A DNA stretch of 64,000 bases from contig JBEVNO010000161.1 in the NCBI GenBank assembly GCA_040508085.1, positions 8,757 through 72,756 of the forward strand. Direction: 5' to 3'. Positions 25,542 to 33,616 of this stretch are shown one piece after another. The notes beneath the pieces are model-generated. The model searched no databases, had not been told where the DNA came from, and saw only the letters and a list, made by a program, of their open reading frames with translations. Position numbers and translations under genes: made by a program. Within the stretch, counting starts at the first letter, position 1. Each line of letters opens with the position of its first letter. This stretch comes from ZC4RG30 sp040508085. Its GTDB lineage: Bacteria; Pseudomonadota; Gammaproteobacteria; Steroidobacterales; Steroidobacteraceae.

Positions 25542-25597
25542 CTGTCTTGCAGTTGTCTTGCAACTGTCACCCCGCTGTCATGGCGTGAATCGAGTAT
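25542..25597 (+). promoter_or_regulatory. two tandem Pho boxes (PhoB-type direct repeats) with candidate -10
   Basis: Four heptamers stand at an exact 11-bp period: CTGTCTT (25542), TTGTCTT (25553), CTGTCAC (25564) and CTGTCAT (25575), each pair separated by 4 bases. The E. coli Pho box is CTGTCAT, 4 A/T bases, CTGTCAY; the downstream pair matches 13 of 14 repeat positions, with a GC-rich spacer. A -10-like GAGTAT begins at 25592, ten bases after the last repeat, as in PhoB-activated promoters, and no separate -35 is needed. It controls the TonB-dependent receptor whose ATG is at 25633. Confidence 0.75.
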
Positions 25598-25632
25598 GCG
25601 CGGCCTGACCCGCCCATCACTTCGGACCATTC

Positions 25633-27867
25633 ATGAACAATGCTGTTGCCCGTGCTGTCTCCTTCGCGCTGATTGCCGCCGCCATTTCCCCAGCTTTCGC
25701 CGACGACGACGCCATCGTGCTCGATGAGGTGGTGGTCACAGCGCAGAAACGCGAAACCAACCTGCAGGACACCCCCATCTCCGTGTCGGTGCTGACTGCA
25801 GATGGCCTGGATGATCGCCACGCGATCTCGTTGGCAAGCCTGTCGGACGGGGCCATCCCGTCACTGCGTGTTTCGCCATTTGGTACCCGCTCCTCGGCAC
25901 TCAACATCGGAATCCGTGGCATCGGTGCCTCCGGTGATGCCAACCAGCCGGCCCGCGATGCGGGCGTGGGCGTGTATGTGGATGGCGTATTCCTGGGCCG
26001 CGCGCAGGGCCTGGGCACTGCGCTCTACGACGTGGAGCGCATCGAGGTGCTCAAGGGGCCGCAGGGCACCCTGTTCGGCCGCAATACCGAGGGCGGCGCC
26101 ATCAGCATCGTGACCCGGGCGCCCAGTGGCCAGTTCCATCTGGATACGAGCTTCGGCGTCACCAATTTCGACGGCTACCACAGCACGGTGCATCTGGACC
26201 TGCCCAAGGTGGGCGATTTCAGTTTCAAGATCGATGGCCTGCTGAACAAGCGCGGCGGCACCACCGACAACCCGATGCGGGGCGAGCGCGATTTCAACTC
26301 CTACGACAAACGCGGCGTGCGCATTACGGGGTTATGGCAGCCGGCGGAGAATTTCGATGCCACGTATGCCTATGACAATTCCTACGATGCCACCACGCCG
26401 TACCATGCGCAGTTGCTGGTAGCCGGTCCGTTCGCCAGCCCGCTGCAGCGTGCCGGCGCATCGCAGGACCGGCGGGACGATGCCATCCTCGGTGGCATCC
26501 AGGAGGACAATGTCGGCAGGACCAGCGGTCACCTGCTGGTCCTCGACTGGGCATTGGCCGAGGACCTGCGGCTGAAATCCATCAGCTCGTACCGCGACCT
26601 GGAACAGGGCCAGTTCGACCAGGGCCTGATCGATGCCATCTCGACCTTCGCACCCAACGGCACCTTCGGGCGCTACAGCCTGGCGCAGGTGTGGCAGCAC
26701 CAGTACAGCGAGGAGCTGCAACTGATCGGACACACCGACCAGGTGCAGTACGTGGGCGGCGCGTTCTACTACAAGGAATCGGTTGGCGACAATGCCCAGA
26801 CGCCGCTGACCAACCTGTGGAATGCCACCGGCACCGGCTATACGGTGAACCCGGCATATGCGCCGCTGGACCTCAGCCGCGTGACGGTGGACCGCGCCAG
26901 CCGCGCCTGGACGGAAAGCCTCGGGCTGTTCGGCCAGGCAACCTGGACTCCGGCGGCTGCACAGAGCCTGCACCTGACAGCCGGCGGCCGCTACACCAAG
27001 GATGACAAGAACGGGCGACTGCACACCTTGAATGGCGCTGCGTCGGCGCTGGCGTTCGATGATTCGTGGAGCCGCTTCGATCCGATGATCAACGTGGCCT
27101 TTGATCTGGGCGATGCCGCGATGGTCTATGGCAAGTGGAGCACGGGCTTCAAATCCGGCGGCGCCAATTCGCGCTCGCTGACCTACCGCGCCTTTTCTCC
27201 CGAGGAAGTGACCGCCTTCGAGCTGGGCCTGAAGAGCCAGTTCTGGGACAACCGCGCGCGTTTCAATCTCGCCTTGTTCGATTCGGAGATCAAGGACAAG
27301 CAGATGGATTTCTACTTCCCCTTCGGCGTGGGCGGTTCACCGCGCACGGTGTCCGATACCACCAATGCCAGGACCAAGGGCAAGTCGCGTGGCGGCGAGT
27401 TCGAGTTCAGCATTGTTCCGGTCAGCAACCTCACCCTGGGCCTGAACTACACGCTTACGGACATCGATGCGCTGCGCGCGCCGAACCCTTATGTGGCCGG
27501 GAACCCGCTGGCGACCGTGCTGCCGCTGTATGCCCCGAAAAAGGCCGGCAGCGTCACCGTGGACTACCGCGTGCCCATGGGCGCCAGTGCGCTGAAGTTC
27601 CACGTCGATGGCAACTGGTCCGATGGCTACTACACCAGCGAGATCGAGCAGACGCTGACCGACAGCTCTTTCGTCGTGAATGCGCGCGTCGCATTGGTGG
27701 AGCTGCCGCTGAACGAGCTGGGCGCCACGGCGGAATTCGCGCTCTGGGCGCGCAACCTGCTCGACGAGGAACACCTGCAGCACAAGAGCACCAGTGCCTC
27801 GCTGGGCACCTACGGCATCTTCAACGACCCGCGCACCTACGGCATCGAAGCGCGCATCCGTTTCTGA
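25633..27867 (+). CDS. TonB-dependent outer-membrane receptor
   Basis: The 744-residue product has a signal peptide (about residues 1-23, ending AFA), a TonB box (DEVVVTAQKRE, about 32-42), a plug domain with GIRGIGASGD, VYVDGVFLGRAQG and VERIEVLKGPQGTLFGRNTE, and a 22-strand barrel ending in IEARIRF with C-terminal Phe. It would import a large or scarce ligand across the outer membrane using TonB energy. No siderophore- or cobalamin-specific motif is visible. The tandem Pho boxes upstream and the following phosphatase suggest a phosphorus-containing ligand, such as a phosphate ester. No extra N-terminal signalling domain is present. Confidence 0.93.
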   Translation: MNNAVARAVSFALIAAAISPAFADDDAIVLDEVVVTAQKRETNLQDTPISVSVLTADGLDDRHAISLASLSDGAIPSLRVSPFGTRSSALNIGIRGIGASGDANQPARDAGVGVYVDGVFLGRAQGLGTALYDVERIEVLKGPQGTLFGRNTEGGAISIVTRAPSGQFHLDTSFGVTNFDGYHSTVHLDLPKVGDFSFKIDGLLNKRGGTTDNPMRGERDFNSYDKRGVRITGLWQPAENFDATYAYDNSYDATTPYHAQLLVAGPFASPLQRAGASQDRRDDAILGGIQEDNVGRTSGHLLVLDWALAEDLRLKSISSYRDLEQGQFDQGLIDAISTFAPNGTFGRYSLAQVWQHQYSEELQLIGHTDQVQYVGGAFYYKESVGDNAQTPLTNLWNATGTGYTVNPAYAPLDLSRVTVDRASRAWTESLGLFGQATWTPAAAQSLHLTAGGRYTKDDKNGRLHTLNGAASALAFDDSWSRFDPMINVAFDLGDAAMVYGKWSTGFKSGGANSRSLTYRAFSPEEVTAFELGLKSQFWDNRARFNLALFDSEIKDKQMDFYFPFGVGGSPRTVSDTTNARTKGKSRGGEFEFSIVPVSNLTLGLNYTLTDIDALRAPNPYVAGNPLATVLPLYAPKKAGSVTVDYRVPMGASALKFHVDGNWSDGYYTSEIEQTLTDSSFVVNARVALVELPLNELGATAEFALWARNLLDEEHLQHKSTSASLGTYGIFNDPRTYGIEARIRF

Positions 27868-27876
27868 GGGGACATC

Positions 27877-28767
27877 ATGAAATACCTGGATCATCGTATT
27901 GTCGTCCGTTCCGCGCTGATCGCAGCGCTGGCCCTGGCCGGGTGCGCGACGCAGCCCGCGCAGCAGCCTGTCGCCAGCGTCAGCAGCACGCTGGCTGCGG
28001 CGCAGGCCACGCCGGCGGCGGCCGATGCCGCCCGTCTGGTGCCGGTGCAGGGCGCGCTGAATGTGCGTACCTTCGCGAATCTGAAGGGCCGCCACGGCGC
28101 TATTCCGGCCAGCAGCTTCATCCGTGCGGCGGACCTGAACCGCCTCACTCCCGCCGACCGCGATGTACTGGCGGCTGCGGGTGTGGTGCTGGACGTGGAT
28201 CTGCGCACCGCCGATGAGGCGAGTTCCGCACCGGACCTGCTGGCGCAGGATGCCCGCTTCCGCTACACCCGCGTCTCGCTGCTGGGTGCGGAGAAGATCG
28301 ACCTGAACAACATGCCTGACACGCTCGCGCAGGGCTATGTGCAGTGGCTGTCGTCCAATCAGGCGCAGTTCCGGCAGGTGTTCCAGTCCATCGCCGCGCA
28401 GCAGGACGGCACCGTGCTGTTCCACTGCACCGCCGGCAAGGACCGCACCGGCATGATCGCTGCCACGCTGCTGTCGCTGGCCGGCGTGCCGCGCAGCGAG
28501 ATCGTGCACAACTACGCGATTTCCGCGCACTACCTGCAGCCGATGATGGGTGACCAGGCGCAGATGGCGGCGAGCAATCCGCAGCTGGCCGAGATGATGA
28601 GGAACCCCAAGATCGCCGCGATGCGCGGTTCGCCGCCAGAGGCCATCGAGGCTTTCCTGGATGCCATGGACAGGCACTACGGCGGCGCGCACAACTACCT
28701 GAAGACCATCGGTCTCAGCGCTGCCGAAATCCACAACCTGCAGGTGCGCCTGGGCCAGTCCCACTGA
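27877..28767 (+). CDS. lipoprotein tyrosine-phosphatase-like enzyme (CX5R)
   Basis: The 296-residue protein starts with a lipoprotein signal ending LALAGC (lipidation at Cys23), then an Ala/Gln-rich linker and a Y_phosphatase3-type domain: RTFANLKGRHGAIPASSFIR, LDVDLRTADEAS, and the P-loop HCTAGKDRTG with catalytic Cys184 and Arg190. Relatives include mycobacterial PtpB and Listeria LipA, which act on phosphotyrosine and phosphoinositides. An envelope-anchored enzyme, nine bases after a receptor with Pho boxes, more likely releases phosphate from external esters than signals. It probably shares the receptor's transcript. Confidence 0.85.
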   Translation: MKYLDHRIVVRSALIAALALAGCATQPAQQPVASVSSTLAAAQATPAAADAARLVPVQGALNVRTFANLKGRHGAIPASSFIRAADLNRLTPADRDVLAAAGVVLDVDLRTADEASSAPDLLAQDARFRYTRVSLLGAEKIDLNNMPDTLAQGYVQWLSSNQAQFRQVFQSIAAQQDGTVLFHCTAGKDRTGMIAATLLSLAGVPRSEIVHNYAISAHYLQPMMGDQAQMAASNPQLAEMMRNPKIAAMRGSPPEAIEAFLDAMDRHYGGAHNYLKTIGLSAAEIHNLQVRLGQSH

Positions 28768-28845
28768 CCCCATTTTTCGCCATTTTCGGGGGGCGGGGCA
28801 TTGCGGGTACTATCGCCGACCTTTGCTGATCCGCGATGACCCGCC

Positions 28846-29754
28846 ATGCCGCACGGCATCCTGCTCCTCGACAAGCCCCTGGGACTGAGCTCCAACGCCG
28901 CCGTGCAGCGTGTGCGCCGCGTGTTCGCGCGCGAGAAGGCGGGCCATACCGGCAGCCTTGATCCGCTCGCCACCGGCATGCTGCCCATCTGCCTGGGCGA
29001 GGCGACCAAGGTGGCCGGGTACCTGCTCGAGGGCGACAAGGAATACGAATTCACGATGCGCCTGGGCGAGCGCACCGCCACCGGCGACCTGGAAGGCGAA
29101 GTGGTGGAGCGCTGCGAGCCCCCGGCAGATCCGGCGGCCGCGCTGCAGGCTGTGATCCCCGCGTTCCTGGGCCCGCTGCGGCAGGTGCCGCCGATGTACT
29201 CCGCCCTGAAGCGGGAAGGCCAGCCGCTGTACCAGCTGGCCCGGCAGGGGATCGAGGTCGAGCGCGAGGCGCGCCACATCACCATCCATGATCTGCAGCT
29301 GCTGGCTGTGGAAGGCACGGAGGCCTCATTACGGGTGATCTGCTCGAAGGGCACCTATGTGCGCACGCTGGCCGAGGATCTGGCCCGGGCGGCGGGCAGC
29401 TGCGCCCACCTCAGCGCGTTGCGGCGCACCCTCGTAGCACCGTTTCCGGGCACAGCGATGGTTACGCTCGCGGCCCTTGAGGCCGACCCAGCGGCAGCCC
29501 AGCTGCTGGCGCCCGACGCCGCGGTGCCGCAATTGCCGGCAGCCGAAATCGACGCTGAAGCCACGCGGCGCGTGCGGATGGGCCAGGCGGTGGCGGCAGG
29601 TCCGGAGGCGGGCGCTGCGGTGGGCCTGGTCCGCCTGTACGGTCCCGGCCGTGTATTCCTGGGCATCGGTGAGCGCCTGATGGCCGGGAACGGCACCACG
29701 GTGCTGCTGAAGCCGGTCCGTCTTTTCAACGATTTAGGGGTGATTACAGCTTGA
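28846..29754 (+). CDS. truB: tRNA pseudouridine(55) synthase
   Basis: TruB makes pseudouridine 55 in the T loop of tRNAs and also acts as a tRNA chaperone. The 302-residue protein has GILLLDKPLGLSSNAAVQ, the catalytic motif GHTGSLDPLATGML with Asp39, the PPMYSALKREGQPLY segment and a C-terminal PUA-like domain. In other gammaproteobacteria truB follows rbfA directly; here it has its own upstream space with a TACTAT -10-like element. It is followed by rpsO and pnp. Confidence 0.96.
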   Translation: MPHGILLLDKPLGLSSNAAVQRVRRVFAREKAGHTGSLDPLATGMLPICLGEATKVAGYLLEGDKEYEFTMRLGERTATGDLEGEVVERCEPPADPAAALQAVIPAFLGPLRQVPPMYSALKREGQPLYQLARQGIEVEREARHITIHDLQLLAVEGTEASLRVICSKGTYVRTLAEDLARAAGSCAHLSALRRTLVAPFPGTAMVTLAALEADPAAAQLLAPDAAVPQLPAAEIDAEATRRVRMGQAVAAGPEAGAAVGLVRLYGPGRVFLGIGERLMAGNGTTVLLKPVRLFNDLGVITA

Positions 29755-29817
29755 GGCGCCCCGGGGGCGCGGGTAGAATGCCGCGCTTCCAAAAGGCCCA
29801 AGACGAATACATACCAG

Positions 29818-30087
29818 ATGGCACTAACGACTGAAACCAAGAGCGGCATCCTGCAGAAGTTTGGCCGCGACCCGACAGATACGGGTTCTCCTGAAGTGCA
29901 GATTGCACTGCTGTCCGAGCGCATCAGCAGCCTCGGTGGCCACTTCAATGCTCACAAGAGCGACCATTCTTCCCGCCGCGGGCTGGTGAAGATGGTGAAC
30001 CAGCGCCGCAAGCTGCTGGATTACCTGAAGTCGACCAAACCACAGAAGTATCAGGAAGTCGTCGAGCGGCTGGGTCTCCGCCGCTAA
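29818..30087 (+). CDS. rpsO: 30S ribosomal protein S15
   Basis: S15 binds 16S rRNA early in 30S assembly and, in E. coli, represses its own translation. The 89-residue product has the four-helix layout with DTGSPEVQIALLSERI, HKSDHSSRRGLVKMVNQRRK and LLDYLKSTKPQKYQ. Length is exactly the family norm. A 63-base gap after truB and a strong hairpin before pnp mark it as a unit that may be processed separately. Confidence 0.97.
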   Translation: MALTTETKSGILQKFGRDPTDTGSPEVQIALLSERISSLGGHFNAHKSDHSSRRGLVKMVNQRRKLLDYLKSTKPQKYQEVVERLGLRR

Positions 30088-30100
30088 GCCGACCAACACT

Positions 30101-30129
30101 CGGGCCGCGCTACAAGCAAGCGCGGCCCG
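30101..30129 (+). terminator. 11-bp hairpin between rpsO and pnp
   Basis: CGGGCCGCGCT (30101-30111) pairs perfectly with AGCGCGGCCCG (30119-30129) around a 7-base loop. There is no T-run after it, so it is unlikely to be a full intrinsic terminator. In E. coli this interval carries both a terminator and an RNase III site used by PNPase autoregulation; this hairpin may serve the processing role. Confidence 0.6.
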
Positions 30130-30197
30130 ATTCGCATGTGGCGCCGGGGATCGGGGCGCAGTGCGCAAACGTATCTAATTCTCGAGGTCAAGCAATC

Positions 30198-32288
30198 GTG
30201 AGCATTGCCAAGCAGTCTTTCCAGTTCGGTTCGCTTAACGTCACCATTGAAACGGGTGAGCTCGCGCGCCAGGCTGATGGTTCGGTCCTGGTGTCAATGG
30301 GTGACACCGTGGTGCTCGTCACCGCGGTCGCGCGCAAGGCCGCGCAGCCCGGCAAGGATTTCTTCCCGCTGACGGTCAACTACCAGGAAAAGACCTATGC
30401 CGCTGGCCGCATCCCGGGCGGTTTCTTCCGTCGCGAGGGCCGGCCTTCCGAATCCGAGACGCTGATCTCGCGCCTCATCGATCGCCCGATCCGTCCGCTG
30501 TTCCCGGATGGCTTCTTCAACGAAGTGCAGGTGGTTGCGACGGTGGTGTCGCTGGATCCGGAGATTCCCTCCGACATCCCGGCGCTGCTGGGTGCATCAG
30601 CGGCGCTGTCGCTGTCGGGCGTGCCATTTGCCGGCCCCATCGCCGCCGCGCGCGTCGCCTACAAGGACGGCAAGTACCTGCTCAATCCGACCCGCAGCGA
30701 GTCTGCCGGCTCGAAGCTCGACCTGGTGGTGGCCGGTACGGCTGCCGGCGTGCTGATGGTCGAATCCGAGGCGGACAGCCTCTCGGAAGAAGTGATGCTG
30801 GGCGCCGTGGTATTCGGCCACGAGCAGCAGCAGGTCGCCATCAAGGCCATCAACCAGCTGGTAGCCGACGCCGGCAAGCCGCGCTGGGACTGGAAGGCCC
30901 CGGCCGTGGATGCCGAGCTCGTCACCTTCGTGAAGCAGCTGGCTGAAGGCCATCTGTCGGAAGCCTACCGCATCACCGAGAAGCAGAGCCGCTATGCCAA
31001 GGTGAGCGAGATCAAGGCCGCAGTGGCCGCCGCGGTACCCAAGGCCGAGGGCGTCGCCAAGTGGGGTGCGCAGGACATCGGCACGCAGCTGCATGACCTG
31101 GAAAGCAAGATCGTGCGCGAGCGCATCCTGGCCGGTGAGCCGCGCATCGACGGCCGCGATTTCAAGACCGTGCGTCCCATCATCGTGAAGGCCGGCGTGC
31201 TGCCGCGTACCCACGGTTCGGCGCTGTTCACGCGTGGCGAAACCCAGGCGCTGGTCACCGCCACGCTGGGCACCTCGCGCGATGCGCAGATCATCGATGC
31301 GCTGGCCGGCGAGCGCCGCGAGCCGTTCATGCTGCACTACAACTTCCCGCCGTTCTCCGTGGGCGAGACCGGCATGATGGGTTCGCCGAAGCGCCGCGAG
31401 ATCGGCCACGGCAATCTCGCACGACGTGGCATTGCCGCAGTGCTGCCGACGCTCGAGGAATTCCCGTATGTCATCCGCGTGGTGTCGGAAATCCTCGAGT
31501 CCAATGGCTCCTCTTCGATGGCTTCGGTCTGCGGGACCAGCCTGGCGCTGATGGACGCAGGCGTGCCGGTGAAGGCGCCGGTGGCCGGCGTGGCCATGGG
31601 CCTGGTTCTGGATGGCGGCCGCTTCAAGGTCATCACCGACATCCTCGGGGACGAGGATCACCTCGGCGACATGGATTTCAAGGTGGCCGGCACGAGCACC
31701 GGCGTCACTGCGCTGCAGATGGACATCAAGGTCGACAGCATCACCCCCGAGATCATGAAGGTGGCGCTGGACCAGGCCCATGAAGGCCGCCTGCACATCC
31801 TCGGCGAGATGAACAAGGTCCTGGCGACCACGCGCGCCAAGATGAGCGAATGGGCGCCGTCCATCATCACCCTGAAGATCGATCCGGAGAAGATCCGCGA
31901 CGTGATCGGCAAGGGTGGCGCGGTGATCCGCCAGATCACCGAGGAGACCGGCACCACCATCGACATCGAGAACGACGGCACTGTGAAGATCGCCTCGGTC
32001 AGCGGCATCGCGGGCCGCGAGGCGCAGCGGCGCATCGAGCTCATCACCGCCGATGTGGAAGTGGGCCGGGTTTATGAAGGCCGCGTGGCGCGCCTGATGG
32101 ATTTCGGCGCCTTCGTCACCATCCTGCCGGGCCGTGATGGCCTGGTGCATATCTCGCAGATCTCCGACGAGCGCGTCGAGAATGTCGGTGACAAGCTCAA
32201 GGAAGGCGATGCGGTACGCGTGAAGGTGCTGGAAGTCGACCGCCAGGGTCGCGTGCGCCTGTCGATGCGCAACGTCGACGAGGGCTGA
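30198..32288 (+). CDS. pnp: polyribonucleotide nucleotidyltransferase (PNPase)
   Basis: PNPase degrades RNA 3' to 5' by phosphorolysis and is a degradosome component. The 696-residue protein has two RNase PH domains joined by a helical domain, with FFRREGRPSE and LIDRPIRPLFPDGF in the first and the active-site region ETGMMGSPKRREIGHG with later GDEDHLGDMDFKV in the second, then KH (IRDVIGKGGAVIRQI) and S1 (GRVARLMDFGAFVTILPG) domains. I start at GTG 30198, preceded by a GAGGT ribosome binding site and giving the canonical short N-terminus; an upstream extension would run through the rpsO hairpin region. Confidence 0.97.
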   Translation: MSIAKQSFQFGSLNVTIETGELARQADGSVLVSMGDTVVLVTAVARKAAQPGKDFFPLTVNYQEKTYAAGRIPGGFFRREGRPSESETLISRLIDRPIRPLFPDGFFNEVQVVATVVSLDPEIPSDIPALLGASAALSLSGVPFAGPIAAARVAYKDGKYLLNPTRSESAGSKLDLVVAGTAAGVLMVESEADSLSEEVMLGAVVFGHEQQQVAIKAINQLVADAGKPRWDWKAPAVDAELVTFVKQLAEGHLSEAYRITEKQSRYAKVSEIKAAVAAAVPKAEGVAKWGAQDIGTQLHDLESKIVRERILAGEPRIDGRDFKTVRPIIVKAGVLPRTHGSALFTRGETQALVTATLGTSRDAQIIDALAGERREPFMLHYNFPPFSVGETGMMGSPKRREIGHGNLARRGIAAVLPTLEEFPYVIRVVSEILESNGSSSMASVCGTSLALMDAGVPVKAPVAGVAMGLVLDGGRFKVITDILGDEDHLGDMDFKVAGTSTGVTALQMDIKVDSITPEIMKVALDQAHEGRLHILGEMNKVLATTRAKMSEWAPSIITLKIDPEKIRDVIGKGGAVIRQITEETGTTIDIENDGTVKIASVSGIAGREAQRRIELITADVEVGRVYEGRVARLMDFGAFVTILPGRDGLVHISQISDERVENVGDKLKEGDAVRVKVLEVDRQGRVRLSMRNVDEG

Positions 32289-32317
32289 GGGGCCTTCACC
32301 GCTTGTCTGGTTGAGCA

Positions 32318-32340
32318 AACGCCCGCTTGATGCGGGCGTT
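32318..32340. terminator. bidirectional terminator between pnp and phaR
   Basis: AACGCCCGC (32318-32326) pairs with GCGGGCGTT (32332-32340) around TTGAT, and the flanking AGCA/TGCT can extend the stem. It stands between convergent genes. Short T-rich ends are present on both sides. Confidence 0.7.
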
Positions 32341-32352
32341 CTGCTTTGAAAC

Positions 32353-32661
32353 TCAGGCGAACTGCCGGACCGACTGCTCCAGCGCGCCGCTGATGCCGCT
32401 CTGCTCGGATGTGCCGTAGCTGCGGATCACCTGGGACAGGAATTCGCGACTCATGATGGGCTGGGCACCATGTTCCTGTTCAGCTATCACCTGCAACAGG
32501 ATGCTGCGGGTGATGTCCTGCTGCGACTTCTTGTCGATGACGGTGAAATCGACCCGCTCCATGACCAGGCGGCGGACATCCGCGAGCGTGATGTAACGAC
32601 TCTCGACGGTGTCGTACAGGCGACGGTTCGGATACTTCTTGATGATCCTCGACTCGCTCAT
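32353..32661 (-). CDS. phaR: PhaR-like polyhydroxyalkanoate regulator, short form
   Basis: The 102-residue product begins with the PHB/PHA accumulation regulator DNA-binding domain: IIKKYPNRRLYDTVESRYIT and LADVRRLVMERVDFTVIDKK. This is followed by the accumulation-regulator repeat ITRSILLQVIAEQEHG and LSQVIRSYGTSEQSG. PhaR represses phasin and PHA genes and binds PHA granules. Most PhaR proteins run to 140-200 residues; this one stops soon after the second domain, lacking the usual Gln/Glu-rich tail. It follows gluQ after 39 bases with a GAGG ribosome binding site. No PHA synthase is in the window. Confidence 0.82.
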   Translation of the reverse strand: MSESRIIKKYPNRRLYDTVESRYITLADVRRLVMERVDFTVIDKKSQQDITRSILLQVIAEQEHGAQPIMSREFLSQVIRSYGTSEQSGISGALEQSVRQFA

Positions 32662-32700
32662 CCTTGAATCCTCGAGGTAAAACTTCCTACCCTGAAAAAA

Positions 32701-33612
32701 TCACAGTGAACTTCCTGTCCCCTGTGCGCACTCGGCGGCACCCTGGGGTGATAAGCGCGTGTCGAGCACCCCGGTGAGCCGGCCTGGACGCCAGTGTTGC
32801 ATAGCGGCGACGAGAATGTCATGGACACTATCATCAAATGGCAACTGCTCCATTGGCAGCCCAAGCAGTTGCAGCGTATGCCGCAAAGTGGGCACCACCG
32901 CCAGACCCGCGATGGGGAGCGAGCGGTTGGCCTTCGCAAGCTTGGTGCCGTCCGGTTCAGTGAGCACCGGAATGTGCGCGTACCTTGGCAGGGCAACACC
33001 CAGCGCCATGCCCACCGCGATCTGCCAGGCGGTGCTGCCAAGCAGGTCGGCGCCGCGCACCACATGGGTGATGCGCTGGAACGCATCGTCCACCACCACC
33101 GCCAGCTGGTAGGATGCGATGCCGTCGCGCCGGAACAGCACCGGATCGCCCAGCGCCGCAGCATTCCAGGTGATACGGCCCTGAATGACATCATCCACCG
33201 CCAGCGTCGGTGTGCCATCCATGCGCAACCGCCATGCACAATGCTCGTCCGTAATATGCAGATCGCGGCAGGTGCCGGGATAAGGTCCGGGTGCCTCGGT
33301 GCGCGAGCAGCGGCAGCGGTAGGCCAGGCCCTGATCGGCCAGGCGGCGCAGCGCCGCGCTGTACGCGGCGGCACGCGTGGACTGATAGAGAACGGGCTCA
33401 TCCGTTTCCAGCCCGAAGCGCGTCAGCGTCGCCAGCAATGCATCGGCCGCGCCCGGCACGACCCGGGCGGTGTCCAGATCTTCCATCCGGATCAGCCAGC
33501 GGCCGCCGTGGACGCGGGCATCCAGCCAGCTCGCCACCGCGGCCAGCAGCGAACCCTGGTGCAGCAGGCCAGTGGGGGACGGCGCGAAACGCCCGCGGTA
33601 GGCGGGCGTCAC
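32701..33612 (-). CDS. gluQ: glutamyl-Q tRNA(Asp) synthetase
   Basis: GluQ attaches glutamate to queuosine at the wobble base of tRNA-Asp. The 303-residue protein is a GluRS catalytic core without anticodon domain. It has RGRFAPSPTGLLHQGSLLAA with the HIGH-like HQGS, the zinc site CRC and YPGTC (Cys, Cys, Tyr, Cys as in E. coli), and a KMSKS-like KLAKANRS. The GTG start at 33612 is four bases after the dksA stop, the dksA-gluQ arrangement common in gammaproteobacteria. queF, which acts in queuosine synthesis, lies 0.9 kb away. Confidence 0.93.
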   Translation of the reverse strand: MTPAYRGRFAPSPTGLLHQGSLLAAVASWLDARVHGGRWLIRMEDLDTARVVPGAADALLATLTRFGLETDEPVLYQSTRAAAYSAALRRLADQGLAYRCRCSRTEAPGPYPGTCRDLHITDEHCAWRLRMDGTPTLAVDDVIQGRITWNAAALGDPVLFRRDGIASYQLAVVVDDAFQRITHVVRGADLLGSTAWQIAVGMALGVALPRYAHIPVLTEPDGTKLAKANRSLPIAGLAVVPTLRHTLQLLGLPMEQLPFDDSVHDILVAAMQHWRPGRLTGVLDTRLSPQGAAECAQGTGSSL

Positions 33613-33616
33613 AGAC

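Noticed and set aside
30597..32318. Long minus-strand frame opposite pnp
   Set aside because: Antisense shadow of a well-conserved gene; composition rich in His, Arg, Gln and no domain.
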